DNA from: an uncultured Bacilli bacterium
GTDB taxonomy: Bacteria; Bacillota_I; Bacilli_A; RF39; UBA660
Reading direction: 5' to 3'
DNA length: 13,793 bases
Assembly (NCBI GenBank): GCA_934088535.1
Contig: CAKOJC010000032.1
Coordinates: 1-13,793 of the forward strand
Within the stretch, counting starts at the first letter, position 1, and every line of letters begins with the position of its first letter. The notes beneath the pieces were generated by a model. It worked only from the letters and a program-made list of their open reading frames with translations. It searched no databases and was not told where the DNA came from. The position numbers and the translations under genes were made by a program. Of the stretch, positions 1-6,498 are shown one piece after another.

Positions 1-7
1 TCTTCAT
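1..7 (-). CDS. Start of a leftward gene cut by the window edge
   Basis: On the minus strand, an AAAGGAG ribosome binding site (about positions 13-19) is followed after five bases by ATG at 7-5 and AAG, after which the window ends. Only Met-Lys and part of the next codon can be read, so the product cannot be named. The spacing and the upstream -10-like element make a true gene start plausible, but with two codons visible this remains a partial call. Confidence 0.55.
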
Positions 8-41
8 GTGTACTCCTTTACATTCTTAATTATCTTTTATA

Positions 42-50
42 ATTATAGCA
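42..50 (-). promoter_or_regulatory. Extended -10 promoter element for the edge gene
   Basis: Minus-strand reading gives TGCTATAAT, a consensus -10 with the TGn extension. No good -35 is found 16-18 bases upstream (ATGCAA at 17). The same nine-base TGCTATAAT is found in front of the gene at 11403-11957, where a near-consensus -35 accompanies it. The distance to the ATG at 7 is suitable for a short leader. Confidence 0.45.
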
Positions 51-102
51 AAAATAGACATATTTTGCATTATATTTTGGGAATTTTACATGAATAGGCA
101 AT

Positions 103-136
103 AAAAAACTAAATAAATTTTTACTTTATTTAGTTT
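103..136 (-). terminator. Rho-independent terminator of the duplicated-domain gene
   Basis: A perfect 12-bp inverted repeat (106-117 with 125-136, loop of 7) lies just downstream of the stop of the minus-strand gene at 146. On the minus strand it is followed by a T run (complement of the A run at 103-108). All but two pairs are A-T, so it is a weak but typical hairpin for this AT-rich genome. Confidence 0.75.
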
Positions 137-145
137 GAATTAGTG

Positions 146-1228
146 TTATTTATTTGTATTTGTATCTATGACTAATTTTCCATTATAGTTTTTAAGTGTG
201 AATTTATATGTTTTGTTGGCATTTTCTTCATTAAAGTTTTCTATAACATCTGCAGTGTAGGCAAGAGTTCCAGTTTTTGTAATTTTGTTTATTTTTATAT
301 TTGGACATTCGCCGCCACCTTGTCCTTTTACTATTTTACCATTTTTATTTTCAAAAATTCCTATATTTTCGGTATATTCCTTTGTGAAAAGGTTTTCAGA
401 AACATAATTTAACATTGCATTTTTATATTCTATAAAATTAACATTTGTTGTAACCATTTCTAGATTAGAGTCAAATTTGTCTTTATTTTCATCATAACCA
501 ATATTTAAGAAATTAAGTATACCATCTGTATGAGATTCACAGTCTATTTCTAAATATTTTTTGTATATACTAGTTATTTCATCTATAGTTGGTTCTTTAA
601 TTTCATATTGTGTTGTTTTACTTCCTGAGTATGTATTAATAACTAATTTTCCTTCTACTTTTACAAGTGTAAAGTTTCTCATTGTTTTTTCAACATTGTA
701 ATCACTTATTTTTCTAATTGATACTAAATATGATAGTTTATCTTTTTCAATAATGTTATCTACAATATATTTTAGTTTATTATCATTTTCTTCTGGTTTT
801 AATGTTTTTATAAATCCATCCTCATTTTTAATGTAATTTATGTTATTTGTGTATTCTCTTTCAAAGAAGTCTTCAGTAACATAATTTAACATAGCTTTTT
901 TATAGTCATCAAATTTAATATTAGTTAGTACATATTCATATGAATCATCTTCATTATTTGTCTTAACAACTTTGTCTTTATTTTTATCATACCCAATATT
1001 TAAATATTCTAAAAGTGTTCCTTCATATGCTGATTTATCCATTTCTAGAAAATTATTAAGTGTTTTTTGTAATTCTATACTTGTTTTGTTTTCTAACTTT
1101 TCGACGTTGTTATTTAACTTGTTATTGTTTCTAGTTAATTTATAGATGTAACCTCCTGCTAGTATCATTACCAATGCTGAAATAAGTAATAATATTGATT
1201 GTAAACTTATTTTTTCATTTTTTTCCAT
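146..1228 (-). CDS. Membrane-anchored protein with two tandem copies of an unknown domain
   Basis: 360 aa; function not recognised. Residues 1-10 are polar and charged, about 11-29 form one hydrophobic helix without a lipobox, and about 32-60 is a charged helical linker. The rest is hydrophilic, so an N-in, single-pass protein with an extracytoplasmic body is expected. The body is an internal duplication: residues about 51-201 and 215-357 align. Matching pieces include LLEYLNIGYDKNKDK against ILNFLNIGYDENKDK, YKKAMLNYVTEDFFEREY against YKNAMLNYVSENLFTKEY, and EGKLVINT against NGKLVIDT. Copy 2 carries an extra Gly-rich stretch (GQGGGE, about 302-307) and the only two cysteines (230 and 308). 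The start is supported by AAAGGAG six bases before the ATG and by a promoter at 1255-1283. It is divergent from tagO and has its own terminator, so it is a single-gene unit. A binding or sensing role at the cell surface is possible but not shown. Confidence 0.85.
   Translation of the reverse strand: MEKNEKISLQSILLLISALVMILAGGYIYKLTRNNNKLNNNVEKLENKTSIELQKTLNNFLEMDKSAYEGTLLEYLNIGYDKNKDKVVKTNNEDDSYEYVLTNIKFDDYKKAMLNYVTEDFFEREYTNNINYIKNEDGFIKTLKPEENDNKLKYIVDNIIEKDKLSYLVSIRKISDYNVEKTMRNFTLVKVEGKLVINTYSGSKTTQYEIKEPTIDEITSIYKKYLEIDCESHTDGILNFLNIGYDENKDKFDSNLEMVTTNVNFIEYKNAMLNYVSENLFTKEYTENIGIFENKNGKIVKGQGGGECPNIKINKITKTGTLAYTADVIENFNEENANKTYKFTLKNYNGKLVIDTNTNK
158..586 (-). repeat. Second copy of the duplicated protein domain
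   Basis: Encodes residues about 215-357 of the surface protein. It matches residues 51-201 (DNA 626-1078) at the protein level in at least three blocks, in the same order and with similar spacing. The copies have diverged at many residues, so the duplication is old rather than a recent slippage event. Confidence 0.75.
626..1078 (-). repeat. First copy of the duplicated protein domain
   Basis: Encodes residues about 51-201 of the surface protein and is membrane-proximal. It is homologous to the copy at 158-586. It lacks the Gly-rich insertion and cysteines of the second copy and has an acidic insertion (TNNEDDSYE, about 90-98) instead. Confidence 0.75.
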
Positions 1229-1254
1229 TTTTATTCTCCTTTTATATTAAATAA

Positions 1255-1283
1255 ATTTTATCATTTTTGGTTTTAATAAACAA
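1255..1283 (-). promoter_or_regulatory. Promoter of the duplicated-domain gene
   Basis: On the minus strand TTGTTT (1283-1278) is separated by exactly 17 bases from TAAAAT (1260-1255), and the -10 is preceded by TGA, giving an extended -10. The expected transcript start is about 25 bases upstream of the ATG at 1228, just before the ribosome binding site. Confidence 0.6.
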
Positions 1284-1311
1284 TTCTTTTGTGGTATTTT
1301 GTTAATTTTAA

Positions 1312-1340
1312 TGGAAAAAATAATATTAATAGTTTATAAT
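1312..1340 (+). promoter_or_regulatory. Promoter of tagO
   Basis: TGGAAA (four of six -35 consensus bases) is followed after 17 bases by a perfect TATAAT at 1335-1340. The start of transcription would fall about 10-15 bases before the start codon at 1362, so the leader is very short. Confidence 0.5.
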
Positions 1341-1361
1341 AGTTACTAAGTGGGTGAAAGT

Positions 1362-2444
1362 ATGGATTTTAGTGTTAATGGACACAATATATTTATAATA
1401 GTTTCTGTATGTTTTTTAGCATCTTTAATATTTGTCCAAATAATGAAAAAAGTAGCAATTTTCTTGAAGATATTAGATGTTCCTAATGATCCTAGAAAGA
1501 TTCAAGAACATCCTGTTCCATTGCTAGGAGGTCTTGGTATTTTCTTTGCATTTTTGCTTGGATATATGTTATTTGCTCCTAAGAATGATTTAATGATTGC
1601 TGTACTTATTGGTTCATTTTTGATAATGCTTTTAGGTCTTTTTGATGATATGACTAAGAGTGAAACACCAATGCCTAATAAATATAAAGTGTTAGTTCAA
1701 TTGATAGTTGCTGCTATAGTAGTGTTCTATGGAGGACTAGAGTTAACTAAAATTACATTATTTGGTATAACTATTAAATTTGGTTCTGTTCCATTTTTAC
1801 CTGAAATTATTTCAATGTTAATAATAGTGGCTACAATAAATGCTATTAATTTAATAGATGGATTAGATGGATTATGTGCTGGTATTTCATCAATATACTT
1901 TTTAACTATTGCTGTAATTGGTTTTATACTTAATAAATTTGGTGGTTTAGATATAATTTTGTCTTTAATAATGCTTGGTTCAACACTTGGATATTTGGTG
2001 CATAATTTTCCTCCAGCTAGAATATATCAAGGAGATGCAGGAAGTACTTTTTTAGGATTTATGATATCTGTAATATTCTTGCTTGGGTTTAAAACAACAA
2101 CTTTAACATCTTTGATAATTCCACTATTAATATTGGCTATTCCAATTATGGATACTTTGTTTGCTATTATAAGAAGAAAATTAAAGGGTCAAAGTATAGA
2201 TCATGCTGATAAAGAACATTTACATCATCAATTGTTGAAACATTTTTCTAAAAAGAGTTCATTGTTAGTAATTTATGGTATTAATATATTGTTTTCATTA
2301 ACAACTATATTTTATGTACTTGGAGATAAAAAAATAGTTGCTGGTTGTTATGTAGTGTTAATATTTATTGTATTATATTTTGTACTTAAAACTAATATAG
2401 TATTCGATTGGTCAAAGGCTAAAGGTAAACCAAAGAAAAAATAA
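1362..2444 (+). CDS. tagO: UDP-GlcNAc:undecaprenyl-phosphate GlcNAc-1-phosphate transferase (TagO/WecA family)
   Basis: Transfers GlcNAc-1-phosphate from UDP-GlcNAc to undecaprenyl phosphate on the cytoplasmic face, the first step of wall teichoic acid and related polymers. The 360-aa protein has about ten hydrophobic segments and the family's cytoplasmic motifs in order: DVPNDPRKIQEHPVP (39-53), FDDM with the paired aspartates (95-96), NLIDGLDG (163-170), QGDAGS (223-228) and the histidine motif HADKEHLHH (281-289). The last distinguishes WecA/TagO enzymes from MraY. The ATG at 1362 is chosen over an in-frame GTG at 1350, because GTG-GGTGA is itself the ribosome binding site and ATG starts the hydrophobic N-terminus. 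It has its own promoter and terminator. The context (gpsA, tarIJ, transferases, tagGH) argues for a WTA role, though such enzymes can also feed other polymers. Confidence 0.93.
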   Translation: MDFSVNGHNIFIIVSVCFLASLIFVQIMKKVAIFLKILDVPNDPRKIQEHPVPLLGGLGIFFAFLLGYMLFAPKNDLMIAVLIGSFLIMLLGLFDDMTKSETPMPNKYKVLVQLIVAAIVVFYGGLELTKITLFGITIKFGSVPFLPEIISMLIIVATINAINLIDGLDGLCAGISSIYFLTIAVIGFILNKFGGLDIILSLIMLGSTLGYLVHNFPPARIYQGDAGSTFLGFMISVIFLLGFKTTTLTSLIIPLLILAIPIMDTLFAIIRRKLKGQSIDHADKEHLHHQLLKHFSKKSSLLVIYGINILFSLTTIFYVLGDKKIVAGCYVVLIFIVLYFVLKTNIVFDWSKAKGKPKKK

Positions 2445-2450
2445 ATTAAG

Positions 2451-2475
2451 AAGTTCAAGAAATTGAACTTTTTTA
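2451..2475 (+). terminator. Terminator after tagO
   Basis: Eight-bp perfect stem (2451-2458 with 2463-2470) closed by a GAAA tetraloop and followed by six T (2469-2474). It separates tagO from gpsA transcriptionally. Confidence 0.85.
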
Positions 2476-2479
2476 TGTG

Positions 2480-2508
2480 TTTTAAAACATAATCTACTAT
2501 GATATAAT
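2480..2508 (+). promoter_or_regulatory. Promoter of gpsA
   Basis: TATAAT at 2503-2508 is preceded by TGA, an extended -10. The -35 at 17 bases (TTTTAA) matches only about half of consensus. The transcript would begin directly ahead of the GAGGTGA ribosome binding site at 2517-2523. Confidence 0.5.
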
Positions 2509-2529
2509 TGATTTTAGAGGTGAAAAAGA

Positions 2530-3501
2530 TTGAAAGTAGGTATACTTGGTGCTGGTGCTTATGGTTTAGCGCTTTCACATATTCTAGTAAATAATAAAGT
2601 TTATACGGAAGTATGGACTCATAGTGAAAATGAGAAAAATGAATTAAGTAGTAAAAGAGTTAGTAAAAAATTAAATAATTATAAAATACCTGAAAGTTTA
2701 GTATTTTCAACTGACTTAAAAAGGGTAGTAGAGGAAAAAGACTTAATAGTTATGGCAATTCCTGCGTTTGCTTTTGAAGATGTAACTATAGAATTATCTA
2801 AATATATTAAGAAAAAACAACCAGTTTTAATTGCCACTAAAGGTATTCAACAAAATACATGTTTATTTTTAAATGATGTGTTTGCTAAGTATTTAAAAAA
2901 TAGCGTTGCTGTTATATCTGGTCCTACGTTTGCAGTTGATATGATTAAAGATGCTCCTATAGGTTTTAGTTTGGCAACTAAAAGTCATAAGACTGAATTG
3001 GTTATTCGTAAATGCTTTGAAAATTCAACAACTAAGTTTAGAAGAACTAGAGATGTAACCGGTATAGAAATATGTGGTAGTATTAAGAATGTTATGGCTA
3101 TTGCAAGTGGTATGTTAGAAGGAATGGGTGTAACTGATTCAACACGTGCATTATTCTTAACAGAAAGTATGAATGATATAAAAGAACTTATAAATGCTTT
3201 AGGTGGTAAGAAAAAGTCAATTCTATCATTTGCTGGATTTGGTGATATTCTTATGACTTGTACTAGTAAAAATTCAAGAAATTTTAGTTTTGGATATTTG
3301 ATAGGTAGTGGTGCTTCTAAAGAAGAAATAGATGAATACTTAAAAAATACTACTGTAGAAGGTATGTATACATTAAAGTCTATTCATAAGTTAGTTAGAC
3401 GTAAAAAAGTAAAAATGCCAATAATAAATTTAATACATGATATTATAGAGGGTAAAAAAGATAAAGAACAAATGCTTAAATTTTTAATAGATAAGGAATA
3501 G
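2530..3501 (+). CDS. gpsA: NAD(P)H-dependent glycerol-3-phosphate dehydrogenase
   Basis: Reduces dihydroxyacetone phosphate to sn-glycerol-3-phosphate in the cytoplasm, the backbone precursor of phospholipids and of CDP-glycerol. The 323-aa length is normal for the family. It shows the Rossmann motif GAGAYG (7-12), ATKGI with the conserved lysine (104), ISGPTFA (129-135), SIKN with the catalytic lysine (186), and the substrate-site region TSKNSRNFSFG (245-255). The start is TTG, supported by GAGGTGA six bases upstream and by the immediate KVGILGAGAYG N-terminus; no ATG lies near. It is a single-gene unit between the tagO terminator and the promoter of tarI. Its place in a teichoic acid block suggests a link to the glycerol-phosphate linkage unit, but the housekeeping lipid role is equally served. 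Confidence 0.95.
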   Translation: MKVGILGAGAYGLALSHILVNNKVYTEVWTHSENEKNELSSKRVSKKLNNYKIPESLVFSTDLKRVVEEKDLIVMAIPAFAFEDVTIELSKYIKKKQPVLIATKGIQQNTCLFLNDVFAKYLKNSVAVISGPTFAVDMIKDAPIGFSLATKSHKTELVIRKCFENSTTKFRRTRDVTGIEICGSIKNVMAIASGMLEGMGVTDSTRALFLTESMNDIKELINALGGKKKSILSFAGFGDILMTCTSKNSRNFSFGYLIGSGASKEEIDEYLKNTTVEGMYTLKSIHKLVRRKKVKMPIINLIHDIIEGKKDKEQMLKFLIDKE

Positions 3502-3519
3502 TAAAGTTCATGTAAATAT

Positions 3520-3549
3520 TTGCGTTTGTTTTACTTTATATGTTATAAT
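3520..3549 (+). promoter_or_regulatory. Promoter of the tarIJ operon
   Basis: TTGCGT at 3520-3525 is followed after 18 bases by TGTTATAAT (3541-3549), a consensus -10 with the TGn extension. The leader to the tarI ATG at 3604 is about 48 bases, longer than for other genes here. No convincing hairpin terminator separates it from gpsA, so some read-through from gpsA is possible. Confidence 0.55.
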
Positions 3550-3593
3550 TTGATTGTATACGTAAATATGTAGATTATAAATTTTATAAATAT

Positions 3594-3599
3594 GGAGGT
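3594..3599 (+). promoter_or_regulatory. Ribosome binding site that fixes the tarI start
   Basis: GGAGGT lies four bases before the ATG at 3604. An in-frame ATG at 3592 overlaps this site and has no ribosome binding site of its own, so it is rejected as the start. Confidence 0.8.
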
Positions 3600-3603
3600 A
3601 AAA

Positions 3604-4317
3604 ATGATTTACGGTGAAATATTAGCCGGTGGTTCCGGTACAAGAATGGGCAATACTGAAATGCCTAAACAATTTTTAATGTTAGGAGATAGACCAATTA
3701 TTATTCATACTATTGAGCAATTCTTAATTAATCAATCATTCTCAAAAATAGTTGTTTGTTGTCCTAAAGAATGGGTTAGCTATGCTGAAGATTTACTTGA
3801 AAAATATAATATTGATACAGATAGAGTAGAAGTAACAGCTGGTGGGTCTACAAGAAATGATACCATTATAAATGGTTGTAAGTTGATTGAAGAGAAATAT
3901 GGATTAACTGATAAAGATATTATAGTTACTCATGATGCTGTTAGACCATTTGTTAATCAAAGAATACTTGATGATAATATTAAACTTGCTAAAAAGTATG
4001 ATGCTGTTGATACAGTAATTCCTGCAACAGATACTATCGTATATTCTAAAGATGGAAAGATAATAACGGAAATTCCTGATAGAAAAGAATGTTATCAAGG
4101 ACAAACTCCTCAAACATTTAATATTAAGAAGTTAATGGAATTATTTGATTCTTTAACTAAGAAAGAAAAAGAAATATTAACTGATGGATGTAAGATTTTC
4201 TCATTAAAGGGTGAAAATGTTGGGTTAGTTGATGGTGAAGTATACAATATTAAATTAACAACATTATATGATCTTAAGATAGCTCGTGCTATTTTAATGG
4301 GAAAGGATGAAAAATGA
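3604..4317 (+). CDS. tarI: D-ribitol-5-phosphate cytidylyltransferase
   Basis: Makes CDP-ribitol from CTP and ribitol-5-phosphate in the cytoplasm, supplying the monomer for poly(ribitol phosphate) teichoic acid. The 237-aa length is close to that of TarI. It shows the IspD-superfamily nucleotide loop LAGGSGTRMG (7-16), MPKQF (20-24), HDAVRPF (110-116) with the metal-binding aspartate, and YQGQTPQTF in the C-terminal half, then EILTDGCKIF. These details fit TarI better than IspD, and the next gene, whose start overlaps its stop, is tarJ, the usual partner. The stop TGA overlaps the tarJ ATG (ATGA), indicating translational coupling. This is the first gene of the 3604-9740 operon. Confidence 0.94.
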   Translation: MIYGEILAGGSGTRMGNTEMPKQFLMLGDRPIIIHTIEQFLINQSFSKIVVCCPKEWVSYAEDLLEKYNIDTDRVEVTAGGSTRNDTIINGCKLIEEKYGLTDKDIIVTHDAVRPFVNQRILDDNIKLAKKYDAVDTVIPATDTIVYSKDGKIITEIPDRKECYQGQTPQTFNIKKLMELFDSLTKKEKEILTDGCKIFSLKGENVGLVDGEVYNIKLTTLYDLKIARAILMGKDEK

Positions 4318-5333
4318 TAGCACAATCTTATAGACTTTGTTCTCCTAAACAAATTAGAACTGATTTTATAGATTTACCTCTTCCAAGTGATGATGTACTT
4401 GTAAGGCCATCTTATCTTTCTATTTGTGCAGCTGATCAAAGATATTATCAAGGAAGAAGAGCTCCAGAAGTTCTTGCTAAAAAGCTTCCAATGGCGCTTA
4501 TACATGAATGTGTTGGTAAGGTAGTATTTGATCCTAAAGGTGAATTTAAGCCAGGAGATAGTGTTGTTATGATACCAAATACTCCTAGAGAAACAGATTC
4601 AATTATTAAAGAAAATTATTTAAGAAGTAGTTTATTTAAATCTAGTGGTTATGATGGATTTATGCAAAGTGTTGTAGATATCGAAAGAACTAGAATTATT
4701 AAATATACTAAGATTGAGGATAGAATTGCTGTTCTTTTAGAATTATTAAGTGTTGCTATGAATGCACTTGAACATTTTGAAGGATATAGTCATATGAAAA
4801 GACAAACTATAGGTGTATGGGGAGATGGAAGTGTTGGTTTTGTAACAGCACTAGTTCTTAAGAAAACATTCCCTAATGCTAAAATAATAGTTTTTGGTAA
4901 TAGATATGAAAAACTTCATTATTTCCAATTTGCTGATGAAACATATCAAGTTGGAGAAATTCCTGAAGGTGTAACAGTTGATCATGCATTCGAATGTGTA
5001 GGTGGAGCTAAAGCTGAATATGCAATTAACCAAATAATCGATATAATAAATCCTCAAGGAAGTATTGCATTAATGGGTGTTAGCGAAAATAATGTACCAT
5101 TAAATACAAGAATGATTCTTGAAAAAGGTTTATCAATTCTTGGTAATAGTAGAAGTGGTTATGAAGATTTTGATGCTTCAATTAAATTTATTGAAGAAAA
5201 TGAAGATGTACCTGACTACTTAAGTACTATAATATCAAGTGAAGTAGAAGTACATAATGTTAATGATATACATTCTGCTTTCCAAAATGACTTAAATAAT
5301 AATTTTAAAACAATAATGAAATGGGAGATTTAA
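4314..5333 (+). CDS. tarJ: Ribulose-5-phosphate reductase (zinc alcohol dehydrogenase family)
   Basis: Reduces D-ribulose-5-phosphate with NADPH to ribitol-5-phosphate, the substrate of TarI. The 339-aa protein shows the TarJ hallmark SICAADQRYYQG (36-47) with the zinc cysteine C38, LIHECVG with zinc ligands H64-E65, PNTP and SSGYDGFMQ in the catalytic domain, E143 as a probable further zinc ligand, and a Rossmann loop WGDGSVG (169-175). DHAFECVGG and LEKGLSILGNSRSG follow in the cofactor domain. It overlaps tarI by four bases (ATGA) and is followed one base later by a transferase gene, so it is co-transcribed and probably coupled. Family membership and neighbour make the call firm; other medium-chain dehydrogenases lack this block order. 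Confidence 0.95.
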   Translation: MIAQSYRLCSPKQIRTDFIDLPLPSDDVLVRPSYLSICAADQRYYQGRRAPEVLAKKLPMALIHECVGKVVFDPKGEFKPGDSVVMIPNTPRETDSIIKENYLRSSLFKSSGYDGFMQSVVDIERTRIIKYTKIEDRIAVLLELLSVAMNALEHFEGYSHMKRQTIGVWGDGSVGFVTALVLKKTFPNAKIIVFGNRYEKLHYFQFADETYQVGEIPEGVTVDHAFECVGGAKAEYAINQIIDIINPQGSIALMGVSENNVPLNTRMILEKGLSILGNSRSGYEDFDASIKFIEENEDVPDYLSTIISSEVEVHNVNDIHSAFQNDLNNNFKTIMKWEI

Positions 5334-5334
5334 T

Positions 5335-6498
5335 ATGAGATATATAAAAGGATTTTTACAAAGAGTGAAGAGACTATTTTGTATAATCATTTATAATTAT
5401 TATGTTAAAAGAACTGATTTAGATGATAAGTTAGTACTATTCCTATCAGATTCCAGAGAGCATATCTCTGGAAATTTTGAATATATATATAACTATTTAA
5501 AAGAAAATAATCCTGAGTATAAACTTAAAAATCATTTGAAAAAGTCTTTAAAAACTAGAAAAAGTTTTAAAGAAAAAAAGTTATTATTGAAGGATATAGC
5601 TAAAGCTAAATATATACTTGTTGATGATTTTTATCCATTAATTTATCCATTAAAGATAAGAGAAAATGCTAAATTAATACAAGTATGGCATGCGATGGGA
5701 GCTTTTAAGACAGTAGGTTATAGTAGAAATAAAAGTAAAGAAGGATATAATAATACAAGTTTAACACATAAAAATTATACTGATACAATAGTTAGTTCTG
5801 AAAATATAAGAGGAAACTATGCTGAAGCATTTGGTATAGATATAGAAAAAGTACATCCTTATGGTGTTCCTAGAACAGATATATTCTTTAGTGATGAATA
5901 TAAAAAGAATATAAGAAGTACTTTATATAAAAAGTATCCTCAATTTAAAAATAAAAAAGTTATATTATTTGCTCCTACTTTTAGAGGTAAAGGACAAAAA
6001 AGTGCATATTATGACTATAGTTTAATAGATTTTGATTTAATAAAAAAGAATTTTTCTAAGGATTATGTATTCTTGGTAAAAATGCATCCATTTATTAAAG
6101 AAATGCCTGATATTGACTTTGAAAATGATGACTTTTATTATGATTTAAGTAGTGAAAGAGAAATAAATGATTTATTATTTATAACAGATGTATTAATTAC
6201 TGATTATAGTTCTGTTATATTTGAATATTCATTCTTTAGTAAACCCGTTATATTCTATACACCAGATTATAAAGATTATGATGGTAGTAGAGGATTTTAT
6301 TATCCATTCTCTAAATATACTTATGGAGATGTAGCTCATAATAATAAAGAACTTATTAATTCAATTAAGAATGGAAAAGTTGATAAAAAGAAACTTAAAG
6401 AATTCTTTGATTTCTTTTGTGGAGCTTGTGATGGAAAGAGTACTGAAAGAGTAGTTAAGAAATTAATAACAGGGGAAAAAGATGATAGTATTAATTAA
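5335..6498 (+). CDS. CDP-alditol glycero/ribitol-phosphotransferase (TarF/TarL-like, PF04464)
   Basis: Predicted to transfer glycerol- or ribitol-phosphate from a CDP-alditol to the growing lipid-linked teichoic acid at the cytoplasmic membrane face. The 387-aa protein has the family's motifs in order: QVWHAMGAFK (116-125) with the probable catalytic-base histidine, GVPRTD (177-182), APTFRG (213-218), KMHP (249-252), and TDYSSVIFEYSF (289-300) followed by KPVIFYTPD and SRGFYY. The N-terminus is basic and amphipathic (about 5-25), as for peripheral membrane binding. It is about the length of TarB/TarF and much shorter than TagF or staphylococcal TarL, so it holds little beyond the catalytic domain. 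It starts one base after the tarJ stop with GGGAGA upstream. Adjacent tarIJ favour ribitol-phosphate as donor, but primase and polymerase roles cannot be told apart from sequence alone. Confidence 0.88.
   Translation: MRYIKGFLQRVKRLFCIIIYNYYVKRTDLDDKLVLFLSDSREHISGNFEYIYNYLKENNPEYKLKNHLKKSLKTRKSFKEKKLLLKDIAKAKYILVDDFYPLIYPLKIRENAKLIQVWHAMGAFKTVGYSRNKSKEGYNNTSLTHKNYTDTIVSSENIRGNYAEAFGIDIEKVHPYGVPRTDIFFSDEYKKNIRSTLYKKYPQFKNKKVILFAPTFRGKGQKSAYYDYSLIDFDLIKKNFSKDYVFLVKMHPFIKEMPDIDFENDDFYYDLSSEREINDLLFITDVLITDYSSVIFEYSFFSKPVIFYTPDYKDYDGSRGFYYPFSKYTYGDVAHNNKELINSIKNGKVDKKKLKEFFDFFCGACDGKSTERVVKKLITGEKDDSIN

Noticed and set aside
1350..1361. GTG at 1350 as the start of tagO
   Set aside because: GTG-GGTGA is the ribosome binding region for the ATG at 1362; nothing resembling a ribosome binding site precedes the GTG at a proper distance.
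2348..2578. Minus-strand open frame over the tagO end and gpsA start
   Set aside because: It crosses a terminator and promoter, has no ribosome binding site and is AT-rich shadow sequence; the same applies to the other minus-strand frames inside tarI, tarJ, the second transferase, tagH and the flavoprotein.
3495..3540. TAAAGT...ACTTTA inverted repeat as a gpsA terminator
   Set aside because: Only six A-T-rich pairs with a loop of about 30 bases and no following T run.
3592..3603. ATG at 3592 as the start of tarI
   Set aside because: It overlaps the GGAGGT that serves the ATG at 3604, and TarI-type proteins begin directly with MIYG-like sequence.
3604..4317. IspD (MEP isoprenoid pathway) instead of TarI
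   Set aside because: The superfamily is shared, but the YQGQTPQTF/EILTDGCKIF details and the overlapping tarJ fit TarI; no other MEP gene is nearby.
4315..4317. TGA as tryptophan (Mycoplasma code)
   Set aside because: TGA ends tarI in an ATGA overlap with tarJ, and conserved tryptophans are encoded by TGG throughout.
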